DNA of 64,000 nucleotides from Gossypium raimondii. Its lineage: Eukaryota; Streptophyta; Magnoliopsida; Malvales; Malvaceae. The notes beneath the pieces were generated by a model. That model was not told the DNA's origin. It saw only the letters and a program-made list of their open reading frames with translations, and did no database searches. The position numbers and the translations under genes were made by a program. Where the stretch lies: positions 60,645,980 to 60,709,979 of the forward strand of contig NC_068575.1 of the NCBI RefSeq assembly GCF_025698545.1, given 5' to 3'. The number at the start of each line of letters is the position of its first letter. Positions within the stretch are counted from its first letter, which is position 1. Shown here piece by piece: positions 49,701-60,754 of this stretch.

Positions 49701-50923
49701 TGAACTAAGGAGTGTCACTTACATATCTCGCAATTTATGTCAGGATGTTCTTCCATGCTCATGACAGGATACTATAGGTGCTGTAATTATGATGGTAATA
49801 ATATGGCTTTCAGGTTGAGGATCTTACTGCCAAATCTCAAGTCCTAGAAGCAAAACTCGAAAGAACATCAAAGCGGTGGAAAGAGGCAATGGCTGCAGCA
49901 AGTGAGGAAGCTGAAAAGAACAAAGCTTCAAAGGAAGTAATCAGATCTCTAACAGCGCAGGTAAAAAAAAAATCTAGGTTTTGCTATTGTACAGATATAT
50001 GAGCTTTAAACTGGACATAAGTTTATAGTTAAAAACCCAATCTTGAATTGAACTTGTTCACTTATTTAAGGCATAGTTGGTCAAAGGTTGGGAATAGAAA
50101 TATGGAAGAAAGCTATGTTACTCAGACTCGAGTAAGATATGGGTATGTGGCTAACATTGGTACATGAGTGTTGGACATGGATACTCAAATGAAGAATAAG
50201 AGCAACATAGAAGAAAGTAAATGGAGAAACCATAGGATTCCATTGTACCAGAACACATACAAAGAATTCTATTATATCAAAGAAGTGGCATAAGCATGAA
50301 GGAACTTAGCACATTTGTTAGTAACGAGATACTTAGTCTCTTAATAATCTTTATGAACCGTGCATGGAAATCTACATGCACAGACCTTAGATATGTGGAT
50401 TTTATTTACGCAACTATTGCCTTCTCAAAACCCTCGTAATAGAAGCTTTTATTTTAGGTTAGTAAGACAGTTCTACACTATGCATATATAACCACTCAAA
50501 TGCTTAATTTGGAGAGGTTTCCAAGGAACAAGCACATTTATGAGCTAAAAGAATAAGAGCAGCAGGGAGGCCTCCACATAAGGTTCTTATGGACACTTGT
50601 GCATTCATGTAGTGTTCAAGTGTTTTGTGGTATTATAATTGTGTTTAAAGTATTTTATAGTTATATAAATTTTGATACGCTAGTAATTCATATTATATAA
50701 ATTTTGAGACATTCATATATCCCTATTATTTTTCTCTATGTGGTGTGTAGCTAGGAATGAAAAATTGAAACAGAATTATGATGGAGAAGTGCTATGATTT
50801 AGTATTTTTGCCATCATTTCTATCCAATATAATACTACAATGGATTTGGTTAATGGTATTTTTTGACAGTTGAATCAAGGGCGTGGAAAAGGACCTGAAC
50901 AATCAACTTTACCTAGGAACTGA
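43800..50923 (+). CDS. PH-RCC1-FYVE domain protein (PRAF-like), lacks BRX end
   Basis: Eight coding exons give 907 residues: 43800-43847, 44225-44311, 45526-45615, 46098-46178, 46919-47107, 47188-49215, 49814-49960 and 50870-50923. A PH domain (17-122) starts AISTLKKGMYLLKYGRWGKP. Seven RCC1 blades (about 253-637) carry repeats such as FSWGEGRGGRLGHG and YTWGKGANGQLGHG. A FYVE zinc finger (about 647-705) has paired cysteines and RKRHNCYNCG. A coiled coil (842-890) includes LERTSKRWKEAMAAA. PRAF proteins bind phosphoinositides at membranes and help set cell polarity and small-GTPase traffic. Most relatives run past 1000 residues with a C-terminal BRX domain. Here the last exon adds only LNQGRGKGPEQSTLPRN, and no BRX sequence follows. 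The first coding exon opens right after a 'cttcag' acceptor, so the 5' UTR is spliced. Confidence 0.9.
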
Positions 50924-51506
50924 GAGAGTTTCGGCTGCTGAACTCACGTTCTTGTTCAGATTCCAGAGTCCAGCCAATCTCCGAACACAAAGCCCTTTCA
51001 ACATGCCTAGAATCTCGAGTGTGACAGGTTCGTACGGATATCACGGCATGGCCGAATAAACAGCAAAAAAGAGATTGGAGGACAAGTATTGGATAGTAAA
51101 ATGCAGAACAGTTGGTTTTGAATACACGGGAGAGGAGGCATTGCCCTGAAAACCTGCAGTTGCAAGGGCAAAAATCCAGCCCCACTAGCATAGGATATAC
51201 AGCTGATGCCTTATGATACAAAGTTGATGAAGAGAACATAGAAACTTCATATGTTTGATACATTTGATGAAGAATGTATTGACTTCCATTCCCATGTTGA
51301 ATGCATATACAAAGCTAGTTTCACTTGGATAGCAAGCCATGCATTGCATCGATTTTTGCTTGATTTTCGAACTATTCTTTTTGGAGGTCTTTGGTGTTGT
51401 CTTTTATAGACACTGAAATTTTCACTTTTTTTTAAATGCTTTTAAAAAATTAAATTAAATTGAGTTCTTAAATTGGACGAAAGAGATGGAACACTTCAGA
51501 GGAAAG
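50924..51506. other. 3' flank of the PRAF-like gene
   Basis: Probably 3' UTR to about 51400. I searched it by eye for the BRX signature (EWVEQ...RVRFSRRRF) in all plus frames and found none. An open frame on the opposite strand has no recognisable domain. Confidence 0.5.
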
Positions 51507-52155
51507 TAGGGGTGTGCATAATTCGGGTAAAACCAAAAAAATTCGGTTAACCGACCGAATTCGGTTAATCGGTCGGTTAACCGAATTTTTTCGTCGGGGT
51601 CGGTTAATTTTTTATGATTTTCGTTAACGGTTAATTCGGTTCGAAACCGGTCGGTTAACGAAAATTTTCGTTAACCGAAAAATTAATAAATAAAATTATC
51701 CAACCCAACCCAAACTCAATTACCCAACCCAATAAAACTAAAACTAAAGTTTACCCAATTACCCAATCCAATAAAACTAAAACTAAAAGACAACCCAATT
51801 TACTAAAGTCTAAAACCCAATTTACTTTAATAATTTATAAATTTTTTAAATTTTAAAAATAAAAATAAAAAATTCGGTAATTCGGTATTTTTCGTAATTC
51901 GTTAATTAGGTTAATTCGGTAATTCGGTAATTCGGATAATTCGGTAATTGGGTAATTTTAACCAAAAATAAAAAATACATAATTTTCGGTTAATTCGGTT
52001 AACCGACCTTATTAACCGAAAAAATTTCGGTTCGGTTAAATTTTTTTAAAAAAAAATCGGTTCGGTTAACGGTTAAAATTTTTGGAAGGTCGGTTAATTC
52101 GGTTATAGTAATTTCGGGTCGGTTAACCGGTCGGTTAACCGAATGAACACCCCTA
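51507..52155. mobile_element. hAT-like MITE rich in TTCGGTTAACCG, 649 bp
   Basis: Ends are TAGGGGTGTGCATAATTCGG on the left and 'ccgaatgaacacccccta'-type sequence on the right (CACCCCTA), forming short TIRs with subterminal inverted 'aattcggttaacc' blocks. A perfect 8-bp duplication GAGGAAAG flanks it (51499-51506, 52156-52163), the size expected for hAT elements. The subterminal 100 bp on both sides are packed with 'ttcggttaaccgaccg' units, while the middle is AT-rich. No transposase is present. The perfect flanks indicate recent insertion. Confidence 0.88.
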
Positions 52156-52163
52156 GAGGAAAG

Positions 52164-52990
52164 AAAAGTGAATGTTTTTTTTATTTTAAAAAACATAATT
52201 TATGTGGTATTCCTTCATGTAATATTTTATACTATTATAATTAAAAATTGAAATAATAATATTAATTTTATTATTAAAATAATAATTCAACTTGGATTGA
52301 ATTAGTATGAATCTTATTTGAGTAAATTGAACTTAATAAATATGACGAGTAAGCTCTCGACAAATCTATTTGGAGTAGCACTAGAAAAAAGAAGGGTATT
52401 TTTGGTTTTCGAAATTATTTTTGTTTTTATTATTTAGTACCTTTCATGTCCATTTTGAAATCAAAGTTTGATTTTTATTTTCATTTTAAAGAAATGATTC
52501 ATTTTCTATTTTTATAAATTGAAAAACAAATTTGATAAATGAAATAAAATTTGTTTTCGATAACAAAAATATTAAAAACATGTTTAATATACTATTATCT
52601 TATAATAAAAACATAAGAAATAAAATAAAATTACTATATTATATAATTAAAATTTAGGTAAGATATTTTAATATTTAAAATTGCTAAAAAATAAATTTGT
52701 TTGCATTTGAATGAATTTAAATTAGTGCCAATTCATTTACTTGAATTTAAATTTTAAAATATTTTTTAATTTTTTCAATTTTAAAAACATTTTAAGTAAA
52801 AGCGTCGGAGACAATATCTTTTAAAAAATTCACATATTTTTAATAAAATTTTCAATATATTCTCATTTTTATCGTGAAGATGATTTAAACACAAACTTTG
52901 GGCTTTTTAACTCTTTAGTCTTTATTTGGGCCTAAGTAGCTCATATCCCTTTGTTTAGCAACAGCAAATTTTCAGTTCTAAGGCTTTATC
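52164..52990. other. AT-rich spacer before RPS9
   Basis: No gene is seen. AT-rich sequence lies upstream of the RPS9 promoter. Confidence 0.5.
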
Positions 52991-52998
52991 ATATTTTT

Positions 52999-53098
52999 TA
53001 GGGTTTGCTTTATAAAACCCATTTGCAACCCTACCGTTGGTTGATGAAAGCAGCAAAGTCACTGTGTTAAAGAGAAACGGCGCCTCCGCCCTACAACA
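52999..53098 (+). promoter_or_regulatory. RPS9 promoter/leader with telo-box
   Basis: An inverted telo-box TAGGGTTT (52999-53006) and 'tttataaaaccc' (from 53011) lie about 90 bp before the start codon, followed by 'cggcgcctccgccctacaaca'-like leader sequence. Telo-boxes are typical of plant ribosomal protein genes. Confidence 0.5.
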
Positions 53099-54199
<1,101 letters not shown>

Positions 54200-54229
54200 G
54201 GTGATTGGGGTTCTTGATCTTTTTTTACT

Positions 54230-55065
54230 TTTACATGATTTAGAAAAATGATGTCTTGGTGTTTATTTTGGATTGATAATATTTTTGGACATTGTTAGAA
54301 TTTTGTTTAGTTTCCAAGAAAATGAGTTTACTTTTCTTTATTATTTTTTTCCTGATATGAAATTACCTTCAGTTTTTTTAGTATTAATAAAAGCTTATAT
54401 TACAATTTAAGGGATGATTATAATTGAATAGAAACTAGTGTTTAATATTTGGTTCATAAATTAAAAAATTAAATTAATTTTTATTTATTATATCATTAAA
54501 AAAATTATAACTTTTTTAAATATTAGTAAAACTATCTTTAAAAATAAAAATAGATCAAATCGATGGAATTCGATTGACCACAATATGATTGCAAAGTTCA
54601 AAATCTGCGCAAATGTACACAGATTAGTTTGTAAACGGCACGGCTGCTGCCTGCTGGAATAAAATCCGCGTCCATTGAAAAGTCAACGCAATAATAAGGG
54701 CTAATATACTAGTTGGTACCTAAGATTGGTTTTAATATTTAATTTAGTACTTGAGTTTCTTTTTGCAATGTTCAAGTTGGTATTCAAGTCAAATGACACA
54801 ACGAAAGTTTAACTCAAGGACTTAGCTAAAAAAACTTAGGTACCACAGTGAATAATAAAATAAATTTAGATACCAATTAGAAAAATAATCTCCAGTATCA
54901 AATTGAATACAAAATTGTATATTAGCCTTAATCATGAAAATTGGAAAAGTTTGCTTCATATACTTTTTCCTGCAAGCCTCCGCATCCACCCCATCTCTCC
55001 TCACACAATACCTTTAAACCAAAACCCCCAAAACCCGTTAACCTATTCGACGATTCAACTCAACA
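54230..55065. other. RPS9 3' flank and PMEI promoter region
   Basis: 54200-54410 is the RPS9 3' UTR area. 54420-54690 is AT-rich with nothing seen. A MITE (about 54699-54927) sits roughly 140 bp before the PMEI-like start codon. Confidence 0.5.
54699..54927. mobile_element. Short MITE upstream of the PMEI-like gene
   Basis: The ends GGCTAATATACTAGTTGGTACC-like (left) and 'gtatattagcc' (right) are inverted. Matching inner blocks are 'ttggtacctaag' and 'cttaggtacca', with 'agataccaatt' nearer the right end. About 230 bp and non-coding. Confidence 0.6.
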
Positions 55066-55788
55066 ATGGAATCCGTTAACTTCTTCAAAGGCTATGGCAA
55101 ACTAAGCCACCTCGAAAGCCAAAACCCTCGCCGAAGATCTGCCTCAGCCGCCATCACCATCTCTGCTATCCTCCTCTTCACTTTAGTCATCGGCTTCACC
55201 CTTGCTGCCTTGTTGCTGCAACCCATCAATGACAAAGATCCCACCGACTCGGCCTCCGCCTCTTCTTTATCTTCCAACTTGGTTGAGTCTATCAAGACCA
55301 TCTGCAACGTGACTCGGTACCCTGACTCATGTTTCACCGCTCTATCTTCTCTGAACGCCTCTACAAAACCTGACCTAGAGGCCTTCCTTGACCTCTCTCT
55401 CCAAGTAGCCATCACCCATCTCTCCGACCTCTCTTCCTCATTCAAGTCCCTCAACGATCTCCACTCTCAGCCTGCTTTAAAAGACTGCTTGACCCTGTTT
55501 GATGACGCCCTCAGTCGACTCAACGACTCAGTGTCTGCCATGAAGGTGGGTACCGGGAAGGAGCTTGTGTTGACTAAGGAGAAGATCAGTGATATCCAGA
55601 CTTGGATCAGTGCTGCAATGACTGATCAGGACACGTGTAATGATGGGTTAGAAGAGATGGGATGGACGGCTGCTGATGAAGTCGTAAAATCTCAATCCCA
55701 AAGCTGTAAAGAGTCGATTAGTAATAGTTTGGCCATTGTTGCTAATATGCAGAATCTTCTACAAAAGTGTGGTCGCACCATGCACTGA
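55066..55788 (+). CDS. Pectin methylesterase inhibitor-domain protein
   Basis: Intronless, 240 residues. A short cytosolic head (MESVNFFKGYGKLSHLE) precedes one hydrophobic segment (about 29-51), a signal anchor or uncleaved signal. The lumenal or wall part is a PMEI four-helix domain with the two conserved cysteine pairs C80/C89 and C141/C191, plus C214 and C235, and motifs CNVTRYPDSCF, LKDCLTLFDDA and WISAAMTDQDTCNDG. PMEI domains bind and block pectin methylesterases and so control wall stiffness. The head resembles the pro-region of type I pectinesterases, but no esterase domain or RRLL-type processing site follows. It is therefore either a stand-alone inhibitor or a PME that lost its catalytic half. 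N-glycosylation sites NVT, NAS and NDS are visible. Confidence 0.88.
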   Translation: MESVNFFKGYGKLSHLESQNPRRRSASAAITISAILLFTLVIGFTLAALLLQPINDKDPTDSASASSLSSNLVESIKTICNVTRYPDSCFTALSSLNASTKPDLEAFLDLSLQVAITHLSDLSSSFKSLNDLHSQPALKDCLTLFDDALSRLNDSVSAMKVGTGKELVLTKEKISDIQTWISAAMTDQDTCNDGLEEMGWTAADEVVKSQSQSCKESISNSLAIVANMQNLLQKCGRTMH

Positions 55789-56254
55789 AATGTTATTTGG
55801 GTTTGAATTCCATGTATTCATGTAGAGAGGGCTCTTGTTTTGTTGTTCTGTAAGGTGGTCCAAATATAAATGTGTAAATTTTACAGTTTGAAAAGATTGT
55901 ATGCAATCCCAAATTGTGTATTGTGTTCACAATATACTGTTTAAATAATGGTTAATAGGAATCGATTGTGAAGTAATGTTTACTGTTTCAATGTATGTGA
56001 TGAAAGCCAGCAGCTGTGGAATTTTTGGTAAAAAAAAAAAGAAACAAAAGCAAATCCAGTATTGTGTGTGATAATAATAGCTAAAAGAGGCATCTGTGGA
56101 GATCGGTTGTTTTCATTGATATTACGTAATTCGTAGGTTTATCAATTCAGAGGAATCTATTTGATCTCTGGCAATCATTGATTTTGAGTATAGCAGTGAT
56201 TTTACGACTCGGATAACACCCCAAAGTCACCCACTCGTCACTAATGAAGAAACA
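55789..56254. other. PMEI 3' UTR and spacer
   Basis: The PMEI-like 3' UTR probably ends near 55920-56040. No pectinesterase catalytic sequence is present. The next element is the Pol III promoter of the 7SL gene. Confidence 0.5.
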
Positions 56255-56295
56255 ATCCCACATGATTAAGTAGAAAAAGCAAGCGATATTTAAAA
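56255..56295 (+). promoter_or_regulatory. snRNA-type Pol III promoter (USE + TATA)
   Basis: ATCCCACATGA (56255-56265) matches the plant upstream sequence element RTCCCACATCG at 9 of 11 positions. TATTTAAAA follows at 56287-56295. The roughly 21-bp gap is the short spacing of Pol III genes, whereas Pol II snRNA genes have about ten more. The RNA start is expected near 56318-56320. Confidence 0.65.
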
Positions 56296-56319
56296 GGAAG
56301 GCTAAGACGTTGTCCGTTG

Positions 56320-56601
56320 GCTGAGTTGGGTAGCGCCTGCTTGTAGCCCGAGTGGGAGCATAAAAGTGGTGAGACTCTGGGTCAACTAACTGAATCGGTT
56401 CCATTGAGGCCCCTCTCTGGCTCGCCCGTTCCAAGCAAGGAGTTGAGACACGGGTCTTGTACGAAGGTCCGGGTCTCGTGTCTCCTATAGTGGAAGGAAC
56501 GCATGAGGCTGGTTTCACAGAGCCATCGATAACTTCCCGCCGGTGCCACTTGAATCCACAATGGCTCTGTGGGGTTTCCCCTAATCGGACCACCGCTTTT
56601 T
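56320..56601 (+). ncRNA. 7SL: 7SL RNA (signal recognition particle RNA) gene
   Basis: A GC-rich block of about 282 bp stands out from the AT-rich surroundings. Its 5' end (GCTGAGTTGGGTAGCGCC then GCTTGTAGCCCGAGTGGGAG) resembles the Alu domain of plant 7SL RNA, including the TGTAG loop that fits the UGUNR site bound by SRP9/14. The middle has 'gttccaagcaaggagttga', 'agtggaaggaacgc' and 'gaggctggtttcacagagcc', as in the S domain I remember from other plants. GAGACACG and CGTGTCTC pair into a clear hairpin. It ends in TTTTT at 56597-56601, a Pol III terminator. SRP RNA is the scaffold that carries secretory proteins' ribosomes to the ER. The match is from memory, so a covariance search should confirm it. 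Confidence 0.72.
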
Positions 56602-57159
56602 GTTTTGTAAACTTAATTCAAAAAAGTTATCTCTATTATTTTATTTTTACTAGATTATACTTATATATATTTCTTAGAAATGAATGATATATGTCTTTTT
56701 AAATAAAAACTGATTGTTTCTATAATAAAAAGAATTGTTTTAGGTAAGTTATTTTCACTGTTTTAAATATAAATATATTAAAATAAAACTTTAATTGAAT
56801 GGTAAATTTAATGTTTTATTTATTTAATTGGTCGAGTTTAAATCTCACCATAAAAAAAAGATTTTATTAAAATAAAATATTAAAATACCCTAAAATAATA
56901 TAATTTATTTTTAAAAATGGAAGGACATTCCGTAATTTCTTAACCGATTTGGTGACCCGATTGAGAGTAACATGACTCAATAAACACATATTATATAATG
57001 ATATATTTTAAAAATGAAATACATGTTTTTTTATAGAAAGAGTGTTTATAATTTAAAAAAAAAAAGTAGCTTAAAAGAAGTTATTTTTAAAAATAGTTTA
57101 TAGCAAATTTAAAACCCAAAAATAGTCTTATAGTTTAATTTTGTTGTGGAGTTATATTA
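56602..57159. other. AT-rich spacer
   Basis: No gene or recognisable element is seen. Confidence 0.5.
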
Positions 57160-57840
57160 GAGTGGTGCCTAAGGACCTGGCTCTGTACCTGAGAATTGGG
57201 GATCAGGAGAGCCTGGATTGGTACTTCTTTAGCTGCTGCGGAAGACGGATTTGAGAGAAGATCGCGTGGTGGTGGATATTGCATCCATTGCCAGAATGGG
57301 AAGCCGCCACGGTGCCATCATTGTTCTATTTGTATGTCAAATTTAGATCTTCCAGTTCGCTTTTGGATTTATTATATCCATTTAAGGCGGAACCTTGTTG
57401 TCATGTAATAAAAAGAGAAAAGAAATCAGACTGGTAGAATGGTGTAAGATTTAAAGGTTAAACTTATTTTGTGAACTTTTTAGATTGAATTGGAAAAAGG
57501 GTGAATGGGTAGCTTTGAATGGGGAGATTGTTAGTTCCTTAATTGAAGGAGATGAACTGAGATTTTAACTTTGGCAACCTTTCTTTTGTAGATTTTCAAA
57601 ACTATCTCCAAAACCATTCTGTGGGATATTGCTACTGATTTCAGTTGGCATAATTGAAGTATGAGAATGTGTCAAGCTGATAGCATGAAATATGACCTTC
57701 TACATCGTGTTTTTTCTAGGTCAAAGATGTGTTCTCAAGATGGACCACCACTGTGTCTGGGTGGTGAATTGTGTTGGAGCATGCAACTATAAGTTTTTCC
57801 TTCTTTTCTTGGTTATTTTTGGGTTTTAAATTTGCTATAT
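57160..57840 (+). pseudogene. DHHC-type protein S-acyltransferase remnant
   Basis: Three pieces of a DHHC palmitoyltransferase lie in order. GPGSVPENWGSGEPG (from about 57162) matches the linker after the second membrane segment and runs into a stop. GGGYCIHCQNGKPPRCHHCS (about 57264-57333, another frame) is the first half of the zinc-binding cysteine-rich domain. [17 protein letters not shown] and [14 protein letters not shown] (about 57729-57832) are the second half with the catalytic DHHC and the start of the third membrane helix. The last two are separated by an intron-like 390 bp ending 'tttttctag', but no splice pair keeps the frame. Upstream membrane exons and the C-terminus are missing, so this is a gene fragment. 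Some exons further out could lie undetected, but none were seen nearby. Confidence 0.75.
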
Positions 57841-60754
57841 AGATAACATAACTCAATAAAACTATATATTTTATTACTTTTGGTAATCTTATAATAGAAT
57901 TTATTTTTAAGCATCTTATATGTTATATTATTTTATCTAAAAGACTCTCAAAATGGTTATTTATATTAATTTTAAACCTTTCAAAAATTTAAAACTTTTA
58001 ATTAGACCCTATCAGAAAAATCAATTTTAATTAAGCCTTTAAAATTTTTAAAAATTTTAATTAAACTCCAAATATTAACCCAATATCCATCACTATAAAA
58101 CTACTCCCGACTCTATGATAAGTCACTTCGATATTTATTCTTTCGAACTGTACAATGTATGAAATCAAGAGTCACGTTAAAAAAATAATAATAATTTCCT
58201 TGAGGACATTCACATCAAAGCTTCGCCCTTCACATGCATCACTAGGGTTTAGTAGGTTTGTCCAAAAGCCTCAATTTTGATCTTTTCAAACGACTCTGAG
58301 TTAAATCATTTCACATTACATGAAATAAAATTTCTTTTATTTAAATTTAATTATAAAACATAGCTAATATAATTATTATCACCAGTCCAAAGTCCGAATA
58401 GATTTGAGCCAGATTGTAATGAGCTCGCAAGATCAATTTGCAGGTTGAGCTCGCTTTTCTGTGAGGTTACACGTGCATAAAAGCTTATAAATATGTATTG
58501 AGTCTAGAGTAGGATATATATTTGTATGCATGGAACTTGCGTAACATGTCATGTCAATAAACAGTACTCCTATTATATAAATATACAAATGCTACTACCG
58601 GTAGAAGATAAAGAAAAATACTCAACAAATATATAAAAAATTTAAATTTTAAATAAGTAAAAAATTTAAATAGGTTAAAATTTACATCCTCCTAATTATA
58701 TATTTACAACTGGACATTTAAATATAAAAACACCCCTCGTGAAATGAAATATTGGGAGAATATTCTTTCCATTGCGCTGCTTTCATGTTTGAATGTTTCA
58801 TGACGTGGTGCGGTTAGAAATTCTCACCATACTGCTGTAGAAATTTTCCAACTGTTATATTGATGCGTTTGAACTCAAATATATATTTAGATGATGATTT
58901 TAATCTCATTATTACAATACTTAATCTATTATTATTATCTCGAGACTTTGGCACCTAAAAAATTATAAAATTATAAAATAATAAATAATAAAATTATATT
59001 TTGATGTCAAAATTTTATAATTAAATTTTAACCCTAAATTGTTTTTATTAACTTCTAACTATAATAATTAATCGAATTATTATCATTATGTTTAATCTCA
59101 TAAAAAAAAAAGCGAATGTATAATTGAAGGGTAGGGGCCGTGCACAAATTTTGATTTGGAACATAAATTAGGCGACGTGGGATGGTCCCTCACAGCAACT
59201 AAGTGATCCACTGACATGCACATGGACATGGCTTAAAATGCACAACAACTACCTAGAGAACTTGCGGCAGAGGTACTGTTTATATAGCTCGGGCTTTCCT
59301 TATAGGCTTCATAATTTGTCAATATTGTGTGTACTGTATCTATGTTGTCGTGAAAGGGAAGGGGGGGGGGGGAATAGGTTGAACGTACATCACATTGAGA
59401 AATTAATTCATATGGGTATCACATAGCATTTAGATTTGTTTATAAGTTTGGCTAGATTGATTTTTGTCGTAATGATAAATTTAATTTTAGCATTTATATT
59501 TTTTGCTAATTTGATTTATATTTTTAGTTTTAATTTTTTTAATAGAAATAATGACTAAAATATTAATTTTTTAACAATATTGGCACTGGAACTTACGTGG
59601 CAGTCCATGTGTACCTTATGTTAACATAATATTACTTATTTTATATGTAATGTGGATTGTTATATAAGCTGTCATGTTTAAAAATTGAACGTTTTAGCCA
59701 ATATTTGTAAGTGTATTGTGGTTGTTACACTTGAAAAACAACAACAACAACAACAACAAAAAATCGACTCTTTTTGAAAAATTGATGCTAAAATTTATGT
59801 CTTTTTAAAAGGTCGAAGGCTAAATTCAACTAAATAATAATAATAATAAAGGCCAAATTGACAAAATATGTAAACGTTATGGGTCAATTTGTCATTATGC
59901 TTTTTTTTTAAATTTCTTTCTACTCATGCTCATATTATTTTGTTGTTATGTTGTAATTTAAATTGGATTTATTTTGTAAAATTATTGTTTTTATACAAAT
60001 GTTTAAAATTATTCATAATCCCTCTCTGTTGTTGTAAAACTATTGTTAAATACTCAATTCAAAAGACCAGTTTTATTTAGAAGTGTTGATTAGCCGACTA
60101 CCAAACTTATATATGATATCAATATCAAACATATTTGTTTAAGTCGATTTAACTTGAAATACGAGTCATAAATTTTATCTAAGCATGTTCATATTTCAAA
60201 TGACTAATCTAAACTAGTTTAAGTTCACCTATATTTTCTTTCTCAAAATATAATTATATAATTTAATATTTAATAATTATATATATCCTTTATTACCATT
60301 ATATTTTCTCTTTAATTAAATTTTAAACATAAATAATTTAATATTTTTTAATATTTACATTATATACAATATATTTTATTTTCATATTTATGAATTACAA
60401 CATATGTAAAAGAAAATTACAAATATTATAAACTTGAAATTAAATTATCGAAATAATTTTTTATCAAAACTATTTTTTTATCAAAACTTTCACAAATCTC
60501 TCCAAATTTCGAATAATCTTTAAGAAAAATATCTAATTGTATAATTTTTAGTTGAGGGCTGAGTTAGAAATGATAATTTCTAAACATATATATTATTAAT
60601 ATTAGGGTAAATATCATAAGATATCCTCAAATATGAATTAAATTTTAAATTAATCATTAAACTTTACAATATTTCTCAAAATATGAATGTCTTAACAATC
60701 AGATCATGTGGTTAGCTTAGTCAATGCTTTGTGCATTAAGGTGTATTGGTGTGT
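57841..60754. other. AT-rich region with a MITE
   Basis: No gene is supported. A TIR element lies at about 59468-59899. Other sequence is AT-rich, with an 11-12 base G run near 59360 and (CAA)n and (TAA)n runs near 59738 and 59835. Confidence 0.5.
59468..59899. mobile_element. MITE with inverted ends, ~430 bp
   Basis: The left end 'cgtaatgataaatttaattttagcat' is mirrored by the right end 'gggtcaatttgtcattatg'. Inner blocks 'tttatattttttgctaattt' and 'gccaaattgacaaaatatg' continue the inverted match. Non-coding, with internal (CAA)n and (TAA)n runs. Confidence 0.55.

Noticed and set aside
50913-51263. 116-codon minus-strand frame after the PRAF-like gene
   Set aside because: No domain or splice support. 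It lies over the likely 3' UTR.
55092-55454. 120-codon minus-strand frame in the PMEI-like gene
   Set aside because: Antisense shadow of a clear coding region.
56147-56593. 148-codon minus-strand frame and a 76-codon plus-strand frame near 56.4 kb
   Set aside because: Both overlap the probable 7SL RNA gene, whose GC-rich structure explains the absence of stops.
56205-56606. Reading the GC-rich island as a tRNA-derived SINE
   Set aside because: TGGCTGAGTTGG looks like an A box, but no B box lies at proper spacing, while an upstream USE/TATA and 7SL-like text fit better.
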